A stretch of DNA of 64,000 bases from Aurantiacibacter atlanticus (lineage in GTDB: Bacteria; Pseudomonadota; Alphaproteobacteria; Sphingomonadales; Sphingomonadaceae): assembly GCF_001077815.2 (NCBI RefSeq), contig NZ_CP011310.1, forward strand, positions 1,922,001 to 1,986,000, given 5' to 3'. A program made the position numbers and the translations under genes. This document shows positions 56,032-64,000 of the stretch, one piece after another. Each line of letters starts with the position of its first letter. Position 1 is the first letter of the stretch. The notes beneath the pieces were generated by a model that saw only the letters and a list, made by a program, of their open reading frames with translations, ran no database searches and was not told where the DNA came from.

Positions 56032-58623
56032 TTAGGCACGCAGCCTGTCAATTGCCTGTGCCAATGCTACATAGAGCTTACCCGCGTCACTCGAGAGCAG
56101 CGTAACCGCCAGCGCATTGCCATCGCGGGTAGACAATACCTCGCGTAGCATGGACTCAAAATCATGGATAAAACGATTGACCGTTTCGCGGAAATCGCTG
56201 TCTTCGCCATAGATATCGGCTACCGCCCGTGAATCCTGACGGTCGAGCATGCGCACGGCACTCCGCGTGAAAATGCCGCGGTCTCCACGTAAGTATTGCA
56301 TCCATTGCGTATCGGAGACTTCGTTATCGAAGGCCTTGGCAATGTCGATGGAAGAGGAATTGAGTGCCTCTGTGATGAGTGCGATGCGGCGGGAAAAATC
56401 TCCATCGACATTCTCTTCTGCACGCTCGCGCGCATAGGAAATGCGCTGTTCCAGATTGGCCGCCAATTCATTCACCCGTGCAAGTTGATCGCGCAGGGCC
56501 GTAGTAGTCTCATGGCCCCTTGCGGCAGCTTGCGAAATTGCATCGTCAAGTTCAGCGATGGCTGCCTGCGTATCTGCCTTGATTGCCTCGGCTACGCGGT
56601 CGCGGCTCTGTTCGGATATTTTTCCAGCAATCTCTTCAATCACTTCTTGCTGATTTTCGCGAAGGCTGTCTAGTGCCTCTGATGCGGAGCCGGACAGCAA
56701 TTGCAGGGCCTCCCGCAATTCGTTGCCAGTACGTTCGGCAAGCTTTTCGCTTTCGGCCGTCACGGTCCCGATTTGCAACTCAAGCGCTTGCAGATGACCG
56801 AGCGTGGAGGAGCTTGTCTCATTCGCCGCACCAACATGCGCAGCCAGTGTTTCGCCCCGCGCCTCTGCATCTTCGACAAGGCCTTTCAGGCTGACCGCTT
56901 CCTGCATGAAACTGGCAAGCTTTGCTTCTGCGTGATCGATGGAATTGGCCAGTGTGCTTTCTGAATATTCCCCGCCGGAACGGATAATCTCGAGCAGGCG
57001 AACCCCATCATCGGTCAATTTCGCAATACGGCCGGAGTTTTCTTCAAGAGCCGCACGGCTCTGTGCGAGACGATCAGCGAATTCATCCGCTGCCTCGCCC
57101 AGCATGCCATGTGTGTCTTCACCTTCACGGGCAAGGCGACGCATATTGTCGTCAATCTCGCTCACCCGCCCGAAAAGGCCTTCGCTCCGTTCTGCGAGGA
57201 CGGCGAGGGTGTTGGCATACTCCACCTTGCGTTCAGCCATACGCTTGTCAAAGTCCGAGATGCGAGTGTCGAGCTCGGCCAATTCACGGGCTTCACGGGA
57301 AGCAATTTCTTCCCTTCTGCGTTCCAGTTCACTGTCGAATGCAGCCAGACCGCCAGTTATTCTGGCATCCACCAGGCCGGCTTCTTCAGACAATGCAGCG
57401 AGCCGCTGGCGGGCGCCTTCCATCGCCTTCTCATCAGCATGTGAAATGTGATCCAGTGCTTCGCCCATGCGCGCCTCCAGCCCGGCAATGGCCTGTGTCC
57501 ACACGCCCGTCATCTGTACGCGCTCTTCGTCCAGATTGACGAGCAATTGGTCCCCTTGCACGGTCAATGCCGCAAGACGATCCTGCATGGCAGCGATAGC
57601 AGCATCTTCGGCTTCGCGTTGCTGATCATTGCGCTCCTTGAGGGTGGTGGCCAGTTCGTCTGCGCGCAATTGCAGAGAGGCAAGCGCCGCATCTTCGGAT
57701 TTGACCATATCGGTGCGGAAGGCTTCGCTCACTTCGCGAAGCTTGCCAAAACGCGCCTGCGTAACGTCGCCAAGGGCAGCTACCTGATGATCGAACGAGG
57801 TGAGCGTGGCGGAGACCTTTTCCCCGATCTGCGTGACGTGTCTTTCGCCGATTTCGCCAAACTGGTTGAGGCGATCAAATCCATCGACAAGTGCGCTGAT
57901 CTGCTGGTGCGCAACATTTCCGGCATTGCCGATCTGATTGCTCATATCGCGCGCTGCATTGGTCAGAACTGGCAGTTGGTCGCGCAAATGCTCCATATTA
58001 TGGACTGCATTATCGCTGACCACACCGATCAACTCTACCTGCGCGCTATTGTCTTTAACAAGAGCCTGAAGGTGATCCGCATGGCTCGATAGGCGCTCTG
58101 CCGCCACACGGCCCAGCGTTTCAAGATCGCGCGATTGCGAGGCGATAAATTCACGGGCGAGGCTCAGTTCACGATTGACGACGACCAGACGCGTTTCAAG
58201 CTGCGCCGATTCATACGAAAGGGCCCGTGCAGCGTCGGTAAACCGATTTGCTTCCCGGCGACTGTTGCGCATTGCGAGCATCCATAGGCCAATGACCAGC
58301 AAAACAGGCACCGACCAATTGACGATCCACTGCGACCATTGCTCCGCCGAAGCTCCTGCCGTGATCTCAGCTAAATGGACCCATCCGAAAAAACCCGTCC
58401 ACCCCAAGATGGCCAGAGCTGCAAATGTTGGCACGATCCACAGCCCACGCGGGCGTGAAGGCGCCTCTTTCTCCCAAAACTCTTCCTCATGCGCGCCTTC
58501 TTCCAAAGACGCGGGCTCGGCTACATTTACGATGTCGGCATCATGCTCGTCCTGCCCGAATGTCGGCGCAGTCAGAGTTTCATTTCCGTCACCAAGCGAC
58601 ATGAGATTTCGGCGGCGTGTCAT
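56032..58623 (-). CDS. Large membrane-anchored coiled-coil protein, TipN-like in layout
   Basis: An 863-residue protein. The first 60 residues are acidic and disordered, two membrane helices follow (61-86 and 100-117), then about 700 residues of near-continuous coiled coil rich in Ala, Glu, Leu and Arg. The last 80 residues form a more globular end (DVFRETVNRFIHDF-like, with an RDGNALAVTLLSSDAGKLYVALAQAIDRL stretch). The layout matches TipN of Caulobacter, the new-pole marker that guides polarity and chromosome segregation, but I recognise architecture rather than sequence. Single gene, convergent with the DUF1467 gene. Confidence 0.75.
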   Translation of the reverse strand: MTRRRNLMSLGDGNETLTAPTFGQDEHDADIVNVAEPASLEEGAHEEEFWEKEAPSRPRGLWIVPTFAALAILGWTGFFGWVHLAEITAGASAEQWSQWIVNWSVPVLLVIGLWMLAMRNSRREANRFTDAARALSYESAQLETRLVVVNRELSLAREFIASQSRDLETLGRVAAERLSSHADHLQALVKDNSAQVELIGVVSDNAVHNMEHLRDQLPVLTNAARDMSNQIGNAGNVAHQQISALVDGFDRLNQFGEIGERHVTQIGEKVSATLTSFDHQVAALGDVTQARFGKLREVSEAFRTDMVKSEDAALASLQLRADELATTLKERNDQQREAEDAAIAAMQDRLAALTVQGDQLLVNLDEERVQMTGVWTQAIAGLEARMGEALDHISHADEKAMEGARQRLAALSEEAGLVDARITGGLAAFDSELERRREEIASREARELAELDTRISDFDKRMAERKVEYANTLAVLAERSEGLFGRVSEIDDNMRRLAREGEDTHGMLGEAADEFADRLAQSRAALEENSGRIAKLTDDGVRLLEIIRSGGEYSESTLANSIDHAEAKLASFMQEAVSLKGLVEDAEARGETLAAHVGAANETSSSTLGHLQALELQIGTVTAESEKLAERTGNELREALQLLSGSASEALDSLRENQQEVIEEIAGKISEQSRDRVAEAIKADTQAAIAELDDAISQAAARGHETTTALRDQLARVNELAANLEQRISYARERAEENVDGDFSRRIALITEALNSSSIDIAKAFDNEVSDTQWMQYLRGDRGIFTRSAVRMLDRQDSRAVADIYGEDSDFRETVNRFIHDFESMLREVLSTRDGNALAVTLLSSDAGKLYVALAQAIDRLRA

Positions 58624-58681
58624 TCGATTTCATTAACACAATGCAAAGGGCTTGAAACCCTGCCTTAACAGGTTCTCCGCC

Positions 58682-58999
58682 ATGAAAGCGCGCATGACCT
58701 ACGCAAATAGCGACTTCGAGCTTACCTTGACGGCAGCGGCCGGAGATGACCCATCGTTGATGGCGGAATTGCGCGCCGGATTCATGCAGAGCCTCACGGG
58801 TCAGGTAGAGTTGCTGCGTCGATCCCGCTGTGATGCCAATTGGCGAATCACGGCAGAGCGGTTGCGCGGCTTGGGGGCAAGTTTCCACGCAGGTGAACTC
58901 ATAACGCTCGCGCAAGAAGCCATTGATGACGCGCCAGGCGATCCTACCGTCCTGGTCAAGCTGGGCACGCTGACTTCCAGATTTTCCGTGACCAATTGA
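58682..58999 (+). CDS. Hpt-like domain protein lacking the phospho-histidine
   Basis: A 105-residue protein with the helical pattern of histidine phosphotransfer domains: first helix [17 protein letters not shown], then a segment aligning with the active helix of Hpt proteins. There the usual AHxLKG is replaced by AERLRG, so Glu59 stands where the His should be. The next segment, LGASFHAGELITLAQ, fits the family. It may bind a response regulator or kinase without relaying phosphate. ATG 58682 was chosen (AGG 9 bases upstream). Divergent from the coiled-coil gene. Confidence 0.7.
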   Translation: MKARMTYANSDFELTLTAAAGDDPSLMAELRAGFMQSLTGQVELLRRSRCDANWRITAERLRGLGASFHAGELITLAQEAIDDAPGDPTVLVKLGTLTSRFSVTN

Positions 59000-59071
59000 C
59001 GGGTTTGCTTGGCAGCGCGCCGCGCTGGCCCTAGCCTGCACGAACCTATTCAATGTCAGGAGCAAGGTCAC

Positions 59072-60232
59072 TTGCGGGCCGCACTCATCAATCTTCCGCA
59101 ACCGGGGGAGGGCACACAGCCCGCCATAGCCGGTAAGTCGATCGCGCAGCGGCAATTGCTGTTCGCGCGTGAATGCGGTTGCACGATGATCATTGCCCAT
59201 GGCGGAGGAGCTTCGCCCGAAGCCCATGCGCTGCGCCATGCAACAGAAAAGGCGGGGATGCGATTTGCCGTCATAAGTAATAGCCATGCCTTGCCCGGCG
59301 CCGTTGGTGATGATGACAGCCTGCTTGTTCTGCAACCCGGCCTCCTGCCCGAAGCACAACAAGCGCTCGATCTGCTACGGGCCGAAGGGGATCGTCTGCT
59401 CGTAGTTTCCGCAGGCCCCGGCACAGCGGCGGGCTTCGAACGGATAGATCTCGATCGCGCATGGGCAGGGGCACTTACCATTCCGGGCCGCTTGCTGTCC
59501 GGCCTCAACAGCCTGCTCGAAGATGCTGCACCCCATGCTGCGCTGTTGCGTGTGGCGTTACAGAAAAAGCTTCCGGAAGCGAGACTTGCAGATTCCCTGC
59601 TCGATGACGGGGGCTGGATGGTGGTGGGCGATAGCGAGACGGCCAGCTTGCGGGAAAAGAGCTGGTTGCACGCCAATCTCGGCAGATATTCGCCGATGGC
59701 CCCATCACGCTGGCTTGCACGCGAAGGTGTCGCGCGGGCCGGCGCGTGGTTGCTGGACAAGAGCTGGATGCAACCTGCGCTGCTGGTGCTCGCCGCTTTG
59801 CTTGCTGGCGGTTCGATCACTTTGGCATGGTATGGCTATCCTGTCCTAGCATTTGCTCTTGTGGCAATTTGCGCGCCGGTCATCGAAACGTTTCTGGCGC
59901 TCTCACGCCTTGCTGTCGCGCCATTTGGCAATATCGACCGTCTGACGCTGCTCAGGCATGCAGTCGATATAGCGCTGCTGGTCGTCGGAACATTATCTAT
60001 TGACGGACTGTGGTATCGCTCTGTCTTTCCGCCATTCGTGCTTATTGTCGCGCTGATCATGTTGGACCGGGGCAAAGTAGATGGAATTTTCGAGCCTTTG
60101 CGGGATCGGGCTTTAGTGGTTGGCGTAATCGCTGCTCTTGCCTTCCTTGCAGGGCCCGAGATTGCAATAATGCTACTGGCGGCAGTGGTGATTACCGCGC
60201 GGCTCGCCTCCACCGCCAAGCACAGCGGCTAA
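59072..60232 (+). CDS. Uncharacterised protein: nucleotidyltransferase-like N-terminus fused to membrane domain
   Basis: A 386-residue protein I do not recognise with certainty. The first 200 residues are soluble and resemble a degenerate NTP-transferase (AGKSIAQRQLLFAREC, CTMIIAHGGGAS), without the usual glycine-rich loop or DxD. The middle PSRWLAREGVARAGAWLLDK recalls the linker of fused cytidylyltransferase/CDP-alcohol phosphotransferases. About five membrane helices follow, but the CDP-alcohol Asp motif is absent. TTG 59072 has AGGAG at 9 bases. It might modify lipids, or be an inactive relict. Confidence 0.55.
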   Translation: MRAALINLPQPGEGTQPAIAGKSIAQRQLLFARECGCTMIIAHGGGASPEAHALRHATEKAGMRFAVISNSHALPGAVGDDDSLLVLQPGLLPEAQQALDLLRAEGDRLLVVSAGPGTAAGFERIDLDRAWAGALTIPGRLLSGLNSLLEDAAPHAALLRVALQKKLPEARLADSLLDDGGWMVVGDSETASLREKSWLHANLGRYSPMAPSRWLAREGVARAGAWLLDKSWMQPALLVLAALLAGGSITLAWYGYPVLAFALVAICAPVIETFLALSRLAVAPFGNIDRLTLLRHAVDIALLVVGTLSIDGLWYRSVFPPFVLIVALIMLDRGKVDGIFEPLRDRALVVGVIAALAFLAGPEIAIMLLAAVVITARLASTAKHSG

Positions 60233-60266
60233 CGCGGAATTAACGGTAGCAAGGTATCACGCCCGC

Positions 60267-61217
60267 ATGAGCGACAATGGCCAATCCGGTGCTTCGGCCC
60301 TTTCGATGGAGGACGACCTGCATGCATCCCTTGCGCGCGGCAATGTCACACTTGCCAGCGCCACGCCAATTTTACAGCATTTGCTCGAAAATCACGATCG
60401 CACCATGTTCAGCGATGAAATCATCGCGCGCATTGGTGGAATGGTCATGCATGTTGCACGCCAGATCCACGATCTTCTGGAAGCAAATTCCGAGAAGGAG
60501 TTCGATGGCTCTCAATTCGTCGACCTTTCCAAGGCGTTTGCCAGTGCGATTTCGGGCAATTCAGAGTTTCTGACACATCTCCATGCGCTGGCGATAGAGA
60601 CGCAGATGACCGAGCGATTGAGCGAGCGCAGCGGTCTTGATCCGGTATTATCGCCATTGCTTCAGGATTTCGTCGCTTCAGGTGAAGAAGAAGTTGCCAC
60701 TGCTGCAATGCGGGCCCTGGCTGCGCAGGCGAGGTTCGTGCAGCACCAGAGACGCATGGAACTGCCCCTTTCCGAATTACCGGAACCCCTATTCGATTTA
60801 TTGCTGCGATATCTCGATGAATTGGGGGGGCAGTTTGTCGATACCAACAAGATAGCACCAAGCTTGCGCGCGCACTATGACCCTGCAAAAGCCCGCACCG
60901 CGCAGCTATGTGCCGTGTTGAAGGCAATGCCCTATGCTCCTGTTCATGCGTTGGAAATCGATCACGCCGGTGTCGCCTTTTTCCTGACCGCACTGCATTT
61001 GGCATCCGGTGAAACGCGCGATGTCCTGGCGCTTGCGCTATGCGAATCGCAGGTTGCAAGGCTCTCCCTCTCACTTCGCTGTGGAAGCGCCGAAACTTCT
61101 GAAATATCGCAACTCCTTTCCGTCCTCCATCCGGACGTCAAGGTGCCCGAAGGCGTGGCCGGACTGGACCCCACCACCGCTGTTGCCATGCTGGCACAGA
61201 CAAGGATGGATCAATAA
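60267..61217 (+). CDS. Uncharacterised helical protein
   Basis: A 316-residue soluble protein, mostly alpha-helical, with no motif I recognise. It has no signal peptide or membrane segment. HEAT/DUF2336-like helical repeats are conceivable but not demonstrated. It lies 34 bases after the membrane fusion protein and ends 4 bases before the kinase-like gene, so it probably works with that protein. ATG 60267. Confidence 0.6.
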   Translation: MSDNGQSGASALSMEDDLHASLARGNVTLASATPILQHLLENHDRTMFSDEIIARIGGMVMHVARQIHDLLEANSEKEFDGSQFVDLSKAFASAISGNSEFLTHLHALAIETQMTERLSERSGLDPVLSPLLQDFVASGEEEVATAAMRALAAQARFVQHQRRMELPLSELPEPLFDLLLRYLDELGGQFVDTNKIAPSLRAHYDPAKARTAQLCAVLKAMPYAPVHALEIDHAGVAFFLTALHLASGETRDVLALALCESQVARLSLSLRCGSAETSEISQLLSVLHPDVKVPEGVAGLDPTTAVAMLAQTRMDQ

Positions 61218-61221
61218 ACTG

Positions 61222-62586
61222 ATGGCATCGGCTAAGATCATCTCTGCGCGCGCCCGCACCGATGCCGAGGACCGGCTGATCGAAGCGGAAGAGCCGCTGG
61301 CGAGTTTTCACCTGCGTGCAGGCGGCAAATTGCCTGGTCCCCTTGTCACACCGGCGTTGCTGGAACTGGTGCGCATGGCCCGCAAGACCGGACAGAGTCA
61401 GTCACGCGCGATAAAGGCGCAGGATTCGCTCGAAGCCATATCTGCATGGGCGGAAGTTGTGCCGGGCAAGGCTGGAACGATGATCAAGGTCAGTGCGTGG
61501 AAGGCGGAGGAGCTAGTACCAGACACAATTGTCCCTGAAACCAATCAAAGGTTTGCACTTGTTCGCCACCTTGCGGGCCTGAGCGCGCGGCTTGGCACTG
61601 CACAAGAGATACTGGCCGTAGATTGGTCGGCGCGCGATCTGGACAGTCTTGGCGAAGCCATGATGGCCGGTGTCGGCATGCCCTGGACCGATTTCGCGCC
61701 ACCCAAAGATTTCGATCAGCGTCAACCGATGCACTGGCGTATGCTTGATGGCGTCAAGGTCTCAGTTCCAGGAACCAGCCGGATATGGGCCGCTCAGATT
61801 GTGCCACTTGGGCGGACAGAACCGGGGAGTGACGGATTCGAACTCTATCTCGTCCCTGACAGGCCATTGGCCGACGCTCCAAGGGCCGTTTCACGCAAGC
61901 CTGATCGCGGTGCAGGCATCGGTCGCGAAGTTGCGCCTGTCCTGCGCCAGCCCGTCAGCCGGATCATTGCGAATGCCGAGACTATCCGCACCCAGCTTGC
62001 CGGTCCACTGGCCGATGAATACAGCAATTATGCCGCTGATATCGCCGCTGCGGGTGAGCACCTGCTGGCCCTGATCGACGATCTTACGACGCTGGAGATG
62101 GTGGAAGACGAGGATTTCTCCCCCGCGCCCGACCCCATTGATCTTGCCGATGTTGCGCGCCGCGCTGCTGGAATCCTGGGGGTCCGCGCGAAGGACAGGG
62201 GCATAATTCTCAACCCGCCTACGGATAACGAGTGCATCCCCGCAATCGGAGAATTCAGGCGCACTCTGCAAGTCCTGCTGAACCTGGTGGGCAATGCCAT
62301 CCGCTATTCGCCGGAGGGTGGGCAAGTCTGGCTGCGCGTTGAAAAGGGCAAAGGAACAGCCAGCGTGACCGTCTCCGACCAGGGTGAGGGTCTTAACGAG
62401 GCAGAGCAAAGCCGCGTTTTCACTAAGTTCGAAAGGCTTGGGCGCAAGGGAGACGGTGGATCGGGCCTCGGCCTGTATATCTCCCGGCGCTTGGCAGAGG
62501 CCATGGATGGCAGGCTGACAGTAAAGAGCGCGAAGGGGCAGGGTGCCCACTTCACGCTCGAAATTCCTGCGGACCCGGAAGGCTGA
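61222..62586 (+). CDS. Histidine-kinase-like protein with altered phospho-acceptor site
   Basis: A 454-residue soluble protein. A sensor-like N-terminal half (about 1-220) is followed by a dimerisation-like helix and a HATPase domain. N box LLNLVGNAIRYSPEGG, G1 box VSDQGEGLNE, F box VFTKFERLG and G2 box GGSGLGLYIS are intact, so ATP should bind. The H box normally reads HExRTP; here it is PVLRQPV, with Pro239 at the position of the phospho-accepting His. It lacks membrane segments and has no adjacent response regulator. ATG 61222 follows the previous stop by 4 bases. Confidence 0.75.
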   Translation: MASAKIISARARTDAEDRLIEAEEPLASFHLRAGGKLPGPLVTPALLELVRMARKTGQSQSRAIKAQDSLEAISAWAEVVPGKAGTMIKVSAWKAEELVPDTIVPETNQRFALVRHLAGLSARLGTAQEILAVDWSARDLDSLGEAMMAGVGMPWTDFAPPKDFDQRQPMHWRMLDGVKVSVPGTSRIWAAQIVPLGRTEPGSDGFELYLVPDRPLADAPRAVSRKPDRGAGIGREVAPVLRQPVSRIIANAETIRTQLAGPLADEYSNYAADIAAAGEHLLALIDDLTTLEMVEDEDFSPAPDPIDLADVARRAAGILGVRAKDRGIILNPPTDNECIPAIGEFRRTLQVLLNLVGNAIRYSPEGGQVWLRVEKGKGTASVTVSDQGEGLNEAEQSRVFTKFERLGRKGDGGSGLGLYISRRLAEAMDGRLTVKSAKGQGAHFTLEIPADPEG

Positions 62587-62616
62587 CGCTCCCGGTATCC
62601 GCTTGCTCAAATGTAA

Positions 62617-63903
62617 TTAGCGATCGTTGACCATGATGTAATCGCGCTCGGTCGGTCCGGTGTAAAGTTGGCGCGGACGGCCGATCACCTGACCAGGATC
62701 GGAAATCATTTCATTCCATTGCGCGATCCAGCCCACGGTGCGGGCAAGGGCGAACAATGCAGTGAACATGGTTGTCGGGAAGCCGATTGCCGACAGGATG
62801 ATGCCGGAATAGAAATCGACATTCGGGAACAGCTTCTTTTCCTGGAAATACGGATCGCTGAGTGCGATTTCTTCCAGACGAAGTGCTGTTTCGAAAACCG
62901 GATCCTTGACTTTAAGAACGTCGAACACTTCGCGCACAGTCTTTTGCATCACCGTGGCACGCGGATCGTAGTTCTTATAGACGCGGTGACCAAATCCCAT
63001 CAGGCGGAACGGATCGTTCTTGTCCTTGGCGCGCTCGATATAGTGCGGGATGCGATCGGGCGTACCGATTTCGCGCAGCATGTTGAGCGCGGCTTCATTC
63101 GCGCCGCCATGCGCCGGGCCCCACAGGCACGCGATACCAGCGGATATGCAGGCAAATGGGTTCGCGCCCGAAGAACCGGCAAGCCGCACAGTGGATGTCG
63201 AGGCGTTCTGTTCGTGATCGGCGTGTAGGATGAAGATACGATCCATCGCCTTTTCAACCGCGGGAACAACTTCATATTCCTCTGCCGGAACGCCGAAGGT
63301 CATGCGCAGGAAATTTCCAGTGTAGCTGAGGCTGTTGTCAGGCTGCATGAAAGGCTGGCCGACCGCATATTTATACGCCCATGCCGCAATTGTCGGCATT
63401 TTGGCGATCAGGCGATGGCTAGAAATCTTGCGATGTTCCGGATCGGAAATATCGGTGCTGTCGTGATAGAAGGAGCTGAGCGCGCCAACCACGCCGCACA
63501 TAATCGCCATAGGGTGCGCATCACGGCGGAAACCCTGGTAGAACTGCCGCATCTGGTCATGCAGCATGGTGTGATAGGTGATCGTGTGCGTGAAATCGTC
63601 GAGAACGTCCTGCTTGGGCAGTTCCCCATTCAGCATCAGATAGGCCACTTCCATGAAGCTGGAATGTTCAGCCAATTGGCCAATGGGATAGCCACGGTGA
63701 AGCAGCACACCTTCATCGCCATCGATATATGTCAGTGCGCTTTCGCAGCTGGCAGTCGATTTATACCCGGGATCAAATGTGAATCTGCCGGTCTTGCCGT
63801 AGAGTTTGCGGATATCGATGACATCGGGTCCACAACTTCCCTCCAGCGTCGGAAAATCGAAACTTTCGCTGCCAATTGCCAGTTCTGCCTGCTTATCTGC
63901 CAA
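62617..63903 (-). CDS. gltA: Citrate synthase
   Basis: A 428-residue type I (hexameric-type) citrate synthase that condenses acetyl-CoA and oxaloacetate. Catalytic His is in [12 protein letters not shown], the second in [15 protein letters not shown], and Asp in FPNVDFYSG. Start TTG 63903 with GGAG 7 bases upstream. Convergent with the kinase-like gene, 30 bases apart. Confidence 0.97.
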   Translation of the reverse strand: MADKQAELAIGSESFDFPTLEGSCGPDVIDIRKLYGKTGRFTFDPGYKSTASCESALTYIDGDEGVLLHRGYPIGQLAEHSSFMEVAYLMLNGELPKQDVLDDFTHTITYHTMLHDQMRQFYQGFRRDAHPMAIMCGVVGALSSFYHDSTDISDPEHRKISSHRLIAKMPTIAAWAYKYAVGQPFMQPDNSLSYTGNFLRMTFGVPAEEYEVVPAVEKAMDRIFILHADHEQNASTSTVRLAGSSGANPFACISAGIACLWGPAHGGANEAALNMLREIGTPDRIPHYIERAKDKNDPFRLMGFGHRVYKNYDPRATVMQKTVREVFDVLKVKDPVFETALRLEEIALSDPYFQEKKLFPNVDFYSGIILSAIGFPTTMFTALFALARTVGWIAQWNEMISDPGQVIGRPRQLYTGPTERDYIMVNDR

Positions 63904-63951
63904 TGGGGTTCTCCTTTATATATTTTATATTATACTTCGCTGCACGGCCGT
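63904..63951 (-). promoter_or_regulatory. AT-rich upstream region and candidate -10 box of gltA
   Basis: On the minus strand, a consensus TATAAT lies at 63929-63934 in an unusually AT-rich run, about 25 bases before the TTG start. No good -35 hexamer is visible at the right distance; CTGAAC overlapping the upstream gene's stop is the nearest. Transcription may also read through from the gene upstream. Confidence 0.4.
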
Positions 63952-64000
63952 TCAGACCGTAACCTGCGCATCAATCCGCGCGAGGCTTTCCTCCCTTCCC
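63952..64000 (-). CDS. gltX: C-terminal end of probable glutamate--tRNA ligase (partial)
   Basis: A minus-strand frame of 15 residues ends at a TGA (63952-63954) with EESLARIDAQVTV. This resembles the extreme C-terminus of bacterial glutamyl-tRNA synthetase as I recall it, and gltX often lies just upstream of gltA in alphaproteobacteria. The rest of the gene is beyond the right edge. The short visible stretch limits certainty. Confidence 0.45.
   Translation of the reverse strand, partial: GREESLARIDAQVTV

Noticed and set aside
1-64000. CRISPR arrays, tRNA or rRNA genes, insertion sequences
   Set aside because: No regularly spaced repeats, no cloverleaf-like segment in the intergenic gaps, and no transposase-like protein were found.

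Overview
This 64 kb window looks like chromosomal DNA of an alphaproteobacterium of the order Sphingomonadales, most likely family Erythrobacteraceae. That placement is an inference. It rests on the complete exosortase A (XrtA) exopolysaccharide locus, the gene order of respiratory complex I followed by birA-coaX-rnj-DUF1467, RNase E and RNase J in the same genome, a probable gltX end next to gltA, and frequent TTG and GTG starts. Genes are densely packed, often with 1- or 4-base overlaps. I saw no rRNA, tRNA, CRISPR array, insertion sequence or prophage. Nothing points to recent horizontal transfer.

Region 1 (1-16822) is the XrtA locus. A minus-strand pair (acyl carrier protein, cut by the window edge, and a GNAT/FemAB-fold acyltransferase) diverges from a plus-strand series: acyl-CoA ligase, PLP-dependent decarboxylase, outer-membrane export lipoprotein, chain-length determinant, tyrosine autokinase, outer-membrane beta-barrel, ExeA-like ATPase, polysaccharide deacetylase, FemAB-like protein, glycosyltransferase, exosortase A fused to an EpsI domain, and a glutamine-dependent amidotransferase. 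Together these should make, modify and export an extracellular polysaccharide and sort PEP-CTERM proteins to the surface. No PEP-CTERM substrate is encoded here.

Region 2 (16862-37061) is mostly housekeeping: zapE, sdhB, an SDR, a small unexplained enzyme group (ATP-grasp ligase, PLP fold-type-I enzyme, nucleotidyltransferase), rne with a long structured leader, a cell-wall amidase, PBP1A, prfB, a lipoprotein-like methyltransferase, a nitronate monooxygenase, a probable alpha/beta-hydrolase remnant, amt, an SH3-domain protein, a small lipoprotein and a thiolase.

Region 3 (37572-56009) is the complete nuoA-N operon for NADH:quinone oxidoreductase. It is interrupted by three small, translationally coupled reading frames of 46, 57 and 53 codons. 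It continues into birA, coaX, rnj and a DUF1467 gene.

Region 4 (56032-64000) holds a large membrane-anchored coiled-coil protein with a TipN-like layout, then a plus-strand group of an Hpt-like protein, two unrecognised proteins and a histidine-kinase-like protein. The Hpt-like and kinase-like proteins both lack the expected phospho-accepting histidine. The window closes with gltA and the last codons of a probable gltX.

The least explained items are the micro-ORFs inside the nuo operon, the possible non-catalytic phosphorelay remnants at 58.7-62.6 kb, the TipN-like coiled-coil protein and the ATP-grasp/PLP/nucleotidyltransferase group.
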